DNA of 64,000 nt from Pictodentalium vernedei (taxonomy: Eukaryota; Mollusca; Scaphopoda; Dentaliida; Dentaliidae): contig CM062294.1 in NCBI GenBank assembly GCA_031216915.1, positions 35,734,936 to 35,798,935 on the forward strand, in the 5' to 3' direction. Under the pieces are notes generated by a model that saw only the letters and a program-made list of their open reading frames with translations, ran no database searches and was not told the DNA's origin. Shown piece after piece: positions 20,113-30,764 of the stretch. Every line of letters begins with the position of its first letter. Position 1 is the first letter of the stretch. Position numbers and translations under genes: made by a program.

Positions 20113-20593
20113 TTTAGCTGAAAAAGAAAACGTGTAGGAAAATTTAAAAATCAGTATCAGAGATTAAATCTCTCATTTTTTGGCAATAAAAAAATTGTCT
20201 TTCAAAGTATAATGCAAGTATTTTTTGTAGGAATCACTGGACCAATCACCCATAAGTTGAATAAGCTTACCAGGCATATCAGCTTGAAAAGCCCAAGAAG
20301 CCCCACCTCTTCTAAAACTATCAGAAGAATACAAGGTACTATCCCGACCTATAGAAGTGATAGCAAACTTAATAAATTTATGTAATTGTGGATATGTAAT
20401 AGGGCGGGAATTAAATTTGTGTAAAAATAAAGGATCAGAAGATATACCAGGAACCAAGTCCAACATACATTTGAAAGCTTTAACAGGACACAAACAAGAA
20501 TCAGGAATAGCCAAAACCGGAATCTTCAAAATTTTATTACCAAATTGAATAGTTTTTGACCATTTAATTGTAACCAAAAGAAGATCACTACTA

Positions 20594-22115
20594 TACTCGC
20601 CCAAAAGAGAAAGTGTGCATTGCAGAAATTGATCAAACTCCAAAAAAATAATTTCGTAGGTGTAAAGAGTGTTAACCTGTTCATGAATAAGTTATATTGA
20701 ACACAAAAACAGCTTTCCCCGTTAAAATTGCGTTAACGTTAAATGACGTGCTGCACGTTTGTGAAAAGGCATGTTTTGCACGTGGAGAGTCTGAAAATTC
20801 ATGCAGCAGTGTGAATCCTTGGGTATTTAAACACTAAAGTAAGACCTTCCTATCGTTCACATTCAAACTTGCGCTGCTGTTAAAACGACTCCACATTAGC
20901 ATGCCAAGATTGACAATGAATCAACGTCTTCTTGCCCTGGGTATGATTAGAGCTGGCAGAACACACAGAGAGGTTGCCCAGCATTTGAACTGCCACCGTA
21001 ACACTGTAGACAGGCTAGTCCATCGACATGCACAACATGATGACGTTCGAGACCGGCCCCGCTCCGGGAGACCCAGAGTTACCACCCCTGCTCAAGATCG
21101 GTATATCCGTGTCGTCCATCTCCGGAACCGGCAACAAACGGCAACGACGACAGCCAGGAACATCCCTAACATGAGACGGATACATCCTCAAACAGTAATC
21201 AACCGGCTGAGAGAATACGGCTTACGTCCTCGAAGATCTGCAATTCGTCCGATTTTGACGTTACGTCATCGTCGTGCTCGACTGCAGTGGTGTAGACAAC
21301 ATCTCAGGCATCCCTTACACTGGTGGCGACGTGTTTTATTCACAGATGAATGTCGTTTCCATCTTTCATCATCAGATGGCCGCCAGAGAGTGTAGAGACG
21401 TCGAAACGAACGCTACGCAGATCCATGTGTCGTGGAGCGAAACCGTTATGGGGAAGGGTCTCTCATGGTGTGGGGTGGCATCACTGCCCGTAACAGAACT
21501 GAGCTGGTCATTATTGATGGAAATCTCAATGCAACCAGATATCGTGATGAAGTGCTTACACCTGTTGTTGTCCCATTTCTGCAACGTCACGGCCCCGGCG
21601 TCATTCTACAGCAGGATAACGCCCGACCCCACGCAGCTCGTGTTGTTCAACAGTATCTGCAGCAACAACAAGTGGATGTTCTTCCCTGGCCCGCAAATTC
21701 GCCCGATATCTCACCCAATGAGCACGTATGGGACGAAATGAAACGTCAGCTACGCCGGCTTCCCCATGCACCGTCAACGCTTGTGGAACTCCAAAGACAG
21801 CTTATCAGAATATGGAACAACATCCCACAACACTTCCATGCTAACTTGTTCGCTTCCATGAGGCGTAGATGCACAGCAGTAGTCGATGCAGACGGAGGTC
21901 ATACCAGATATTGAGTGTGTGACTTTTGTGTTTGACCCTTTGTGTCTTTGACGCTCCATGGCACCAAGAGTATTCGTCGTAGCGTAATAAAATTTCTCGT
22001 GTTGATCACAAATTGATTCATCTGTGATTGAATAAAATTTCCATGAATGAAAATGATGTATATCTTTTTTTAGTGTTATTTTTTAGCATGCACACTTTCT
22101 TTTTTGGGAGAGTAT
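20594..22115 (+). mobile_element. Tc1-type DNA transposon, nested in Ngaro-like element
   Basis: About 1.52 kb. Terminal inverted repeats TACTCGCCCAAAAGAGAAAG (left) and TACTCTCCCAAAAAAGAAAG (right, minus strand) continue into GTGTGCAT and are flanked by TA on both sides. Removing the transposon with one TA leaves the recombinase frame continuous at that point. The transposase is broken by a single TAG. Confidence 0.92.
20901..21914 (+). pseudogene. Tc1-type transposase, one nonsense codon
   Basis: A 337-codon frame with a single TAG at 21393-21395, where Tc1 transposases usually have Trp. N-terminal paired-like helix-turn-helix region: MNQRLLALGMIRAGRTHREV and HLNCHRNTVDRLVHRH. GRPR-type linker: DRPRSGRPRVTT. 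Catalytic DD34E residues: D in LFTDECRFHL, D in LQQDNARPHA, and E in SPDISPNEHVWDEMKRQL. The length is normal for Tc1. It would cut and rejoin the element at TA. Apart from the stop it is well preserved, with higher GC than its surroundings, consistent with a recent arrival. Confidence 0.93.
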
Positions 22116-22713
22116 ATATGCAATATCACCCCCGGGTGAGCTGATGCTGTGGATTAAAAGTAGAAGTCGAATTTGGTACTAAATTTGATTTCCTAATCAT
22201 GAGGAAAAATGCAAGAAGGAATAAACTCCAAAAAGAACAATGAAGAGGATTCTGGTGATCCAATATTGAATAAATTTCAATTAAAATTGATGGTGTAATA
22301 GGTAAGGCTTGGCGAACACAATGGGGATTTAATCTACTTAGGTCCTTAAGAGTAAGTTTAAGTTCAAAGGAATTAAAATGGCGAATACTAAAATCCAACA
22401 AAATATGTAAGGTTTTAATACCACTCAAATAATTCTTAATTGAATCCACTGATTTAAAAGAACGACTCAAAAACTGCACGTACATCTGAAGTGTAGATAG
22501 CTCAGCAGGAAAAAGGCATTAAAACAAAATATATACAAAACAATAAATAAGCTCTCCATTGCAATTTAAGATTCTTATAAGTCCCTTCTGCAAAGGCTTT
22601 GGACATCGAAACTTTAACCTCCTTCTTCAACAGTTCCAATTCCAAATCTGTGAAAAATACAAAATTACCAGTTATGATCAAAAGAAAACAAACTATCAGG
22701 GACAGTAGTCTCA

Positions 22714-23905
22714 TTCATGTCAACTTCAATTGCCTGAAAAAATTTCAAGGAATAATCAACACTATTATTCCAGCTCGAGAGATAATCTGGCAATCTGTTT
22801 TCCTTACCACTGATATGACAAGCTCGCACTTCAAACTGATACATGGCTGCATAAAAACAAATTTCTCTTAAACACTCTTGTCAAAAATTATTTCTTGTAG
22901 CACCCTTATTCAGAAGAAGCACCGAAGTAGAATTATCACAACTGAAAATCACTCTATGCCCTATCAATTGTTTGCCCCATAATTTCAAAGACACAACTAT
23001 GGTTAGGAGCTCAAGTTCATTGATATGAAGATTTTTCTTCTGAATAAATGCTGGAAACGACCTATGAAAAAATTCCAAACCACATACTCCTCCACAGCCA
23101 GACTTTGAAGCATCAGAAGCAATGGTAGAATCAGGAGATGACCAATCAATAAAATTCATCATTGACACCCCATTGTATGTTGGTAGAAAAAGCAACCACC
23201 ACTGTAAATCTTTATGTACATAATTTGGAATTCTCAAAGACAGATGAATATTATCTTTGAAGGATCTGAGCCAACGCAATAATCTGGAGACAAAAATCCT
23301 ACCAGGTCTCACACAAGAAGCAACAAAATGAAGTTTTCCTGATAAAGACTGAACCTCCCTTAAAATACCATAATCCTTACACAACCAAAAATTAACCAAT
23401 TCTAAGATCTCCTGAATTCGATCTTGAGTAATCTGAAGTGTTAAAGAATGAGTGTCAAACAAAATTCCGAGAAAAACCATTTGAGCAGAAGGAGGACAAG
23501 CTTTGTTTCTTGACTCAACTAAACCACAAATATCCAAAATATGCAACAAATCAGTGTAAGCTCCCAGAGCTTTTTCAGAAATCCCAACTCCTGCAAAGTC
23601 ATCTAGATAATTGATAATTTCTTTCCCAAACTGTTTGCAAATGAAACTGACAGCATTTGTAACTCTTTGGCAAATATAAGCTGCCGATCGAAGCCCCATA
23701 GAAAGGACCACACCAAAATATAGTAAACCTTTCCAAGAAAAGCCTACCAAATGTATATCTCCAGAATCTATAGGAATTTGTCTGTAAGCCCTACTTAAAT
23801 CTCTTTTAAAAAGAAGACAATTTTTTCCTTTTATCCCAATTAAATTAACTAAATCATCAATGGATGGATATTTTAATTCAACTGTATCTCCAAGATAATT
23901 AGATT
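22714..23905 (-). pseudogene. Ngaro-like reverse transcriptase-RNase H
   Basis: The readable part starts near 23905 with LKYPSIDDLVNLIG, then FKRDLSRAYRQIPID (first catalytic Asp), FGVVLSMGLRSAAYICQR and YLDDFAG. RNase H shows TIASDASKSGCGGVCG, INELELLTIVVSLKLWG and FSCDNSTSV. A frameshift near 22881 separates the tail, which reads EVRACHISGKENRLPDYLS in the next frame, the usual end of DIRS-group RNase H. No gag precedes it, so the element is truncated or its 5' end is unrecognisable. Confidence 0.85.
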
Positions 23906-24464
23906 TTTAAATTTTGCCAGATGATATTATCGTAATCACAGTGTGTTTTTAAAATATTGTTTTTATCACTGATATATAAGTGATTGATTCTTAATTGTCG
24001 GACACCACAATATTGTTTCTTCAATGATTTTGTTTTGGGTGATGGCTTTTCAATTATCCGTGATCACAGTTATTACAGAGTATTTTTAGAGTCCCCTTTC
24101 ATTTTGTTGATTGTTTTCTCATTTTCAGAGGGGTCGCAAGGGATTTGTAAATTCTACATCGTCCCTGCGCGCCTTCGGCGCGCTAAAACCTTTCATTCAT
24201 TCATTAATTTTCAGACGGAGAAAGATGGAGCTACAAAGTGGAGGTTTGTGATTGTCATGGTACCAGCCCTGCAGACAGAAGCTGAGAATGTGGAATTGAG
24301 GGTGCAAGCATCAGATTTGGAAACTGACGTCCGATCAAAATATACGAAGATGGCCCAAAAGATACAGAAACGTTCATTTGTACTTCAGTCTTTATATATT
24401 TTTGTATAAATTATATCTTTTGTGGCATATAGTAATTTTCAAATAATATAGAATTCTATGAATT

Positions 24465-24540
24465 TATTTTATATCTGCGAATTCACATGAAAATGGTCTT
24501 TTCGGACCATTTTCATGTGAATTCACAGATATAAAATAAT
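24465..24540. repeat. long near-perfect hairpin
   Basis: About 33 bp arms (ATTTTATATCTGCGAATTCA... and its inverse) separated by TTTTCG, pairing over GAATTCACATGAAAATGGTC. It could be the stem of a foldback element or a small-RNA precursor. No second copy was seen in the window. Confidence 0.7.
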
Positions 24541-24804
24541 TTCCAACGAACAGGTGATTACTGTACCCCTTTGTCTAAGCACGATCTGTAAAAGAGTAAA
24601 TTTGCTTGAAAATGTATTAATTAATTAATTATTGTCATTGATTTCAACGAAGTCTGTCACTCTGATTAATCTTGTTATGTTAGTAACTATTATTTTATAT
24701 GTTATATTATTATATGTTATATTGAACCTGTCTTGTTATATAAGTCATGGGTATTAACAAAGAAAATTTAATCCTATGCCGCGTGTTAGTTATCAATTAC
24801 TACT

Positions 24805-24880
24805 CCACGGCGACTTGTCCCGACGGCGACTCGTCCTACCTCGGGTACGGCGAGTTGTCCCGACGGCGAGTTGTCCCGTT
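24805..24880. repeat. CGACGGCGA(C/G)TTGTCC short tandem repeat
   Basis: Four imperfect 16-bp units in two pairs separated by TACCTCGGGTA. It is strongly GC-rich against an AT-rich background. Confidence 0.65.
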
Positions 24881-25084
24881 CCCCAATTTTCATTTGGTGA
24901 TTATGTTTAGCATTTTGTACCTCACCATTTCTTCATATCTCTTTGCACGTGTGCCTGTTTTTTCTGCATAATTTTTTTTTGTCCTTTTTTGGTGTTAATT
25001 GTTTATTATTTTTTTTTATTTTCATTTTTATGTTTCTTTTCTTCAACACCGACGACCTTCACCTTTCCGGTTTTCTTGTTGACA

Positions 25085-25922
25085 ATGTCAGGGAACGTGA
25101 AGTCTGAGAGTCCAGGATCACGGAGTCCCGTCCATGACTTTCAGACCAAGGGTGCTGCTTTTACGGCACCGGTTTTGGTCAACCCATGTGGCTTTCCAGA
25201 ACTGTTCCGCATTTCAGGTATGACTATTGACACAGCCCTAGCCATTTTGTGGAAGAGGGGCGAGAATGGGAATGTTTATGTTGACATATTGAGGGACATT
25301 CCAAATTTAAAAGTAACTAGGTTGTTTTTAACAGCCATTGATTTGTCTCCACACCAGGCTGGAGATGACAGTGACTTTTGCCCCAATCACTGGAGGTGGC
25401 AGAGAAGGTGAAACTCGCCAAGCAGCCCCAGTCAGTTTTTGCACATAACGTTTGGGGTGCTATTTCAAAGGCCCAGTTATCTGCCCCCCCCCCCCCACCA
25501 AACACTCCAAAAAGTGACAGTTCAGTTGACGTTAAGCCTGATCCGTCCATGTTACAGGGGTTGATCAACCCACCACCGCCTAATTCTGGTGGGTACACAT
25601 CCCAAAGAATACAGGGTGATCAACATCGACAGTCACCACATGTGCCTAAGTGCTTGCCATATGATGGCACCACCAATTGGCAGGCTTTTCGGGTCAAGTT
25701 TATTCATTTCTCCCACACCCAGGGGTGGACAGCACAAGACACCAAATTGAATTTATGTTGGTGCTTAAAAGGGAAAGCCAGTGATTACTTCACGACTCTC
25801 ATACATCAGGACACCAAAATGGACACCCAAGATACCCTACAGAAAATGGAAAAACGTTTTGCCCTCTATGACCTTCCTGAAACAGCTCAAATGAAATTTG
25901 CGCAATTGCAGCAGTCTCCCGG
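25085..25922 (+). pseudogene. gag: gypsy 3 gag (truncated by repeat block)
   Basis: Starts MSGNVKSESPGSRSP at 25085. A one-base shift near 25375 moves to the frame SLEVAEKVKLAKQPQSVF. Proline-rich linker sequence follows, then the capsid-like region with CLPYDGTTNWQAFRVKF, GWTAQDTKLNLCWCLKG and MEKRFALYDLPETAQMKF, typical of retrotransposon Gag. The frame stops as it enters the 97-98 bp repeat array at 25923. No nucleocapsid knuckle survives. Confidence 0.82.
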
Positions 25923-26690
25923 GTAGTATGTCAGGGGCTTTTGAGGGATCATTGGCAGGATCTCATCGGGGGACCCCGCAGGGGGACCATTGAAGAGAGA
26001 GCCAGAGGGAAAGGGAAGCAGTAGTATGTCAGGGGCTTTTCATCTCCAGGTTGCAGGATCTCATCGGGGGGCCCCACAGGGGGACCATTGATGAGAGAGC
26101 CAGAAGGGAAGGGAAGCAGTAGTATGTCAGGGGCTTTTGAGGGATCATTGGCAGGATTTCATCGGGGACCCTGCAGGGGGACCATTGAAGAGAGAGCCAG
26201 AGGGGAAGGGAAGCAGTAGTATGTCAGGGGCTTTTCACCTCCAGGTTGCAGGATCTCATCGGGGAACCCCGCAGGGGGACCATTGAAGAGAGAGCCAGAG
26301 GGGAAGGGGAGCAGTAGTATGGCAGGGGCTTTTGAGGGATCATTGGCAGAATCTCATCGAAGACCCCGCAGGGGGACCATTGAAAAGAGAGCCAGAGGGG
26401 AAGGGAAGCAGTAGTATGTCAGGGGCTTTTCACCTCCAGGTTGCAGGATCTCATCGGGGGACCCCACAGGGGGACCATTGAAGAGAGAGCCAGAAGGGAA
26501 GGGAAGCAGTAGTATGTCAGGGGCTTTTGAGGGATCATTGGCAGGTTCTCATTGGGAACCCCGCAGGGGGACCATTGAAGAGAGAGCCAGAGGGGAAGGG
26601 AAGCAGTAGTATGTCAGGGGCTTTTGAGGGGTTAGTTGGGGATCTCATCGGGGACCCCGGTACAGGGTCATTGAAGGCAGCCAATAAGCT
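25923..26690 (+). repeat. 97-98 bp tandem array, left arm (8 units)
   Basis: Units begin GTAGTATGTCAGGGGC at 25923, 26021, 26119, 26216, 26314, 26411, 26509 and 26606. Two types alternate: A has GAGGGATCATTGGCAGG, B has CACCTCCAGGTTGCAGG (CATCTCCAGG in the first B). The order is A-B-A-B-A-B-A-A', a dimeric repeat of about 195 bp. Confidence 0.92.
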
Positions 26691-26759
26691 ATCGAGCAGT
26701 TACTGATAACTCATTGCTCGAATGACTCGAATCCCATCGAGCAACTGAGCTTTAGAGTA

Positions 26760-27720
26760 ATTGCTCGATCGAGTGACTCGGCATATTGCTTGAACGACTC
26801 GAATCCCATCGAGCAAATGAGCTAACGAGCAATTGCTCATTCGAGTGACTCCCCAAATGACTCTTAGACTCATTTCAGAAAAAAGGGATTCCATAGCCAC
26901 AGCCATTTTCGAAAAAGGGATTCCACAAATGGGATTCCACAAAAGGGATTCCATAAGTGGGATTCCGTCTTACCTCGAGTGACTCACATATATTGCTTGA
27001 ACGACTCGAATCCCATCAAGCAAATGAGCCAATGAGCAATTGCTCATTCGAGTGACTCCTCGAACGACTCTTAGACTCATTTCAGGAAAAAGGGATTCCA
27101 TAGTCACAGCCATTTTCGAAAAAGGGATTCCACAAATGGGATTCCACAAAAGGGATTCCATAAGTGGGATTCCGTCTTACCTCGAGTGACTGACATATAT
27201 TGCTCGAACGACTCAAATCCCATCAAGCAAATGAGCCATCAAGCAATTGCTCGTTCGAGTGACTCCTCGAACAACTCTTAGACTCATTTCAGGAAAAAGG
27301 GATTCCATATCCACAGCCGTTTTCGAAAAAGGGATTCCACAAATGGGATTCCCCAAAAGGGATTCCATAAGTGGGATTCCGTCTTACCTCGAGTGACTCG
27401 CATATATTGCTCGAACGACTCAAATCCCATCGAGCAAATGAGCTAACGGGATTGCTCGTTCAAGTGACTCCTCGAACGACTCTTAGACTCATGTCAGAAA
27501 AAAGGGATTCCATAGCCACAGCCGTTCTCAAAAAGGGATTCCACAAATGGGATTCCCCAAAAGGGATTCCATAAGTGGGATTCCATCTTACCTCGAGTGA
27601 ATCGCATATATTGCTCGAATGACTCGAATCCCATCGAGCAAATGAGCAATTGCTCATTCGAGTGACTCCTCGAACGACTCTTAGACTCATTTCAGAAAAA
27701 ACGGATTCCAAAAAGGGATT
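26760..27720. repeat. ~207 bp tandem array in the core (about 5 units)
   Basis: Units carry TTGCTCGAACGACTCGAATC, GAGCAATTGCTC, GACTCTTAGACTCAT and repeated GGGATTCCA blocks. Starts recur near 26785, 26990, 27199, 27406 and 27610. Many short palindromes (GAGCAATTGCTC, ATTCGAGTGACTC) occur inside. Not coding; unrelated in sequence to the flanking arms. Confidence 0.85.
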
Positions 27721-27984
27721 CTTAAAAAGGGATCCCGTAAGTAGGGCTTTTTTAGTCGTATGAGGCCATGAAGGCTATGTGAAAGGTATGGCAGTCCTTT
27801 TGGACTGCGTGCTGCAAAATATTCTTGAAGAATCCATATCACATATAGTCGGGTTTGTTTGGGGTTTTTTGTGATTTGAGGATTGGTGGGAAGTAGTGGG
27901 GTCTGGTGGGGACTATTTGGGGCTGGTTGGGACTAGAGGCTAATTGTCATAAAAACCTGCTGTTTCTACAACTGGATATCCACA
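27721..27984. other. unique core segment between arrays
   Basis: About 260 bp not repeated elsewhere in the window. It includes a G-rich stretch with many TGGGG blocks (27850-27940). No gene is seen. Confidence 0.5.
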
Positions 27985-30760
27985 TCTCCTCCTACTTCAC
28001 TTCCCCTCTGGCTCTCTCTTCAATGGTCCCCCTGCGGGGTCCCCCAAGGAGATCCTGCTAATAAGGTCTCAAAAGCCCCTGACATACTACTTCTTCCCTT
28101 CCCCTCTGGTTCTCTCTTCAATAGTCCCCCTACGGGGTCCCCGATGAGATCCTGCCAATGATCCCTCAAAAGCCCCTGACATACTTCTGCTTCCCTTCCC
28201 TTCTGGCTCTCTCTTCAATGGTCCCCCTGCGGGGTACCCCGATGAGATCCTGCAACCTGGAGGTGAAAAGCCCCTGACATACTACTGCTTCCCTTCCTCT
28301 CTGGCTCTCTCTTCAATGGTCCCCCTGCAGGGTCCGCGGTGAGATCCTGCCAATGATCCCTCAAAAGCCCCTGACATACTACTGCTTCCCTTCCCCTCTG
28401 GCTCTCTCTTCAATGGTCACCCTGCGGGGTCCCCAATGAGATCCTGCCAATGATCCCTCAAAAGCTCCTGACATACTACTGCTTCCCTTCCCATCTGGAT
28501 CTCTCTTCAATGGTTCCCCTACGGGGTCCCCGATGAGATCCTGCCAATGATCCCTCAAAAGCCCCTGACATACTACTGCTTCCCTTCCCTTTTGGCTCTC
28601 TCTTCAATGGTCCCCCCTGCGGGGTCCCCCGATGAGATCCTGCAACCAGGAGGTGAAAAGTCCCTGACATACTACTGCTTCCCTTCCCCTCTGGCTCTCT
28701 CTTCAATGATCCCCTGCGTGGTCCCCCGATGAGATCCTGCCAATGATCCCTCAAAAGCCCCTGACATACTACTGCTTCCCTTCCCCTCTGGCTCTCTCTT
28801 CAATGGTCCCCCTGCAGGGTCCCTCGATGAGATCCTGTAACCTGGAGGTGAAAAGCCCCTGACATACTACTGCTTCACTTCCCCTCTGGCTCTCTCTTCA
28901 ATGGTTCCCCCTGCGGGGTCCTCCGATGAAATCCTGCCAATGATCCCTCAAAAGCCCCTGACATACTACTGCTTCCCTTCCCCTCTGGCTCTCTCTTCAA
29001 TGGTCCTCCTGCAGGGTCCCCCGATGAGATCCTGCAACCTGCAGGTGAAAAGCCGCTGACATACTACTGCTTCCCTTCCCCTCTGGTTCTCTCTTTAATG
29101 GTCCCCCTGCAGGGTCCCCGATGAGATCCTGCCAATGATCCCTCAAAAGCCCCTGACATACTACTGCATCCCTTCCCCTCTGGCTCCCTCTTCCATGGTC
29201 CCCCTGCGGGGTCCCCCGATGAGATCCTGCAACCTGGAGGTGAAAAGCGCCTGAAATACTACTGCTTCCCTTCCCCTCTGGCTCTCTCTTCAATGGTCCC
29301 ACTGCGGGGTCTCCCGATGAGATCCTACAACCTGGAGGTGAAAAGCCCCTGACATACTACTGCTTCCCTTCCCCTCTGGCTCTCTCTTCAATGGTCCCCC
29401 TGCGGGATCCCCGATGAGATCCTGCCAATGATCCCTCAAAAGCCCCCTGACATACTACTGCTTCCCTTCCCCTCTGACTCTCTCTTCAATGATCCCCCTG
29501 CGGGGTCCCCCGATGAGATCCTGCAACCTGGAGGTGAAAAGCCCCTGACATACTACTGCTTCCCTTCCCCTCTGGCTCTCTCTTCAATGGTCCCCCTGCG
29601 GGGTCCCCCGATGAGATCCTGCCAATGATCCCTCAAAAGCCCCTGACATACTACTGCTTCCCTTCCCCTCTGGCTCTCTCTTCAATGGTCCCCCTGCGGG
29701 GTCCCCCGATGAGATCCTGCAACCTGGAGGTGACATACTACTGCTTCCCTTCCGAGGTCCCCCTGCGGGGTCCTGCCCATGATCCCTCAAAAGCCCCTGA
29801 CATACTACTGCTTCCTTTCCTAGGTTCCTCTGCGGGGTCCTGCCAATGATCCCTCAAAAGCCCCTGACATACTACTGCTTCCCTTCCGAGGTCCCCTTGC
29901 GGGGTCCTGCCAATGATCCCTCAAAAACCTCTGACATACTACTGCTTCCCTTCCGAGGTCCCCCTGTGGGGTCCTGCCAATGATCCCTCAAAAGCCCCTG
30001 ACATACTACTGTTTCCCTTCCGAGGTCCCCCTGCGGGGTCCTGCCAATGATCCCTCAGAAGCCCCTGACATAATACTGCTTCCCTTCCCTCCTGGCTCTC
30101 TCTTCAATGGTCCCCCTGCGGGGTTCCCCGATGAGATCCTGCAACCTGGAGGTGAAAAGCCCCTGACATACTACTGCTTCCCTTCCCCTCTGGCTCTCTC
30201 TTCAATGGTCCCCCTGCGGGGTCCCCGATCAGATCCTGCCAATGATCCCTCAAAAGCCCCTGACATACTACTGCTTCCCTTCCCTTCTGGCTCTCTCTTC
30301 AATGGTCCCCCTGCGGGGTCCCCCGATGAGATCCTGCAACCTGGAGGTGAATAGCCCCTGACATACTACTGCTTCCCTTCCCCTCTGGCTCTCTCTTCAG
30401 TGGTCCCCCTGCGGGGTCCCCGATTAGATCCTGCCAATGACCTCTCAAAAGCCCCTGACATACTACTGCTTCCCTTCCCCTCTGGCTCTCTCTTCAATGG
30501 TCCCCCCTGCAGGGTCCCCGATGAGATCCTGCCAATGATCCTTCAGAAGCCCCTGACATAGTACTGCTTCCCTTCCCCTCTGGCTCTCTCTTCAATGGTC
30601 CCCCTGTGGGGTCCCCCGATGAGATCCTGCAACCTGGAGGTGAAAAGCCCCTGACATACTACTGCTTCCCTTCCCCTCTGGCTCTCTCTTCAATGGTCCC
30701 CCTGTGGGGTCCCCCGATGAGATCCTGCCAATGATCCCTCAAAAGCCCCTGACATACTAC
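27985..30760 (-). repeat. 97 bp tandem array, right arm (~30 units)
   Basis: The same unit as the left arm but reversed. GACATACTACT recurs about every 97 bp from 28081 to 30751. Both A and B types are present but no longer strictly alternate. Between about 29732 and 30067 five consecutive units are only 66-68 bp long and share one internal deletion (TTCCGAGGTCCCCCTGCGGG junction), a locally amplified variant. Open frames here are by-products of the repeat. Confidence 0.92.
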
Positions 30761-30764
30761 TTAT

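Larger units (their letters stand above)
20173..22700 (-). pseudogene. Ngaro-like tyrosine recombinase, split by Tc1 element
   Basis: Core-binding part (from about 22650): KAFAEGTYKNLKLQWRAYLLFC, then after a one-base shift near 22510, MYVQFLSRSFKSVDSIKNYLSGI. Catalytic part 1: FFLMIRKSNLVPNS with the first Arg. An extra G near 22126 shifts the frame just before the Tc1 insertion. After the insertion (20592 downward) the frame resumes LLLVTIKWSKTIQFG and runs to SSDSFRRGGASWAF (second Arg, His replaced by Ser or missing) and GDWSSDSYKKYL, with a tyrosine nucleophile. It ends at 20173. It would integrate a circular cDNA without target duplication. Confidence 0.82.
19335..23905 (-). mobile_element. 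Ngaro/DIRS-type tyrosine-recombinase retrotransposon, nested inserts
   Basis: On the minus strand the order is RT-RNase H, tyrosine recombinase, SGNH hydrolase. A tyrosine recombinase instead of a DDE integrase marks the DIRS group; the SGNH-type ORF and absence of a DNA methylase point to the Ngaro branch. It is interrupted by a Tc1-type transposon (20594-22115) and a MITE (19716-19976). The 5' side stops near 23905 without a gag ORF. Split direct repeats at the termini could not be verified. Confidence 0.82.
23906..25084. other. non-coding with a hairpin and a short GC tandem repeat
   Basis: No gene is called. A 141-codon open frame at 23984-24409 lacks known domains. The short palindrome GCGCGCCTTCGGCGCGC lies near 24166-24182. 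I could not find a 5' LTR for gypsy 3 here. Confidence 0.5.
25923..30760. mobile_element. foldback-like composite: inverted tandem arrays with a repeat-rich core
   Basis: The block starts and ends with the same sequence in opposite orientation, GTAGTATGTCAGGGGC at 25923 and its inverse ending at 30760. The left arm is about 8 units in plus orientation, the right arm about 30 units in minus orientation; between them is a core with a different array. Long terminal inverted repeats built from tandem units are the hallmark of foldback-type elements (Drosophila FB, sea urchin TU). No target duplication is visible, and host sequence (gag end and protease start) is missing, so a rearrangement is also possible. 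Confidence 0.6.

Noticed and set aside
23984..24409. 141-codon frame before gypsy 3
   Set aside because: No recognisable domain; crosses a GC palindrome and repeat-like sequence.
25450..25600. Minus-strand 93-codon frame inside gypsy 3 gag
   Set aside because: Shadow of the gag frame through the Pro-rich linker.
28476..30354. Open frames of 60-124 codons on both strands in the repeat arms
   Set aside because: They are by-products of a stop-poor repeat unit; the protein repeats mirror the DNA repeat and have no domain.
25923..30760. Regular direct repeats that might suggest a CRISPR-like array
   Set aside because: Units are contiguous 97-98 bp repeats with no unique spacers, lie in a eukaryotic transposon and have no cas genes nearby.
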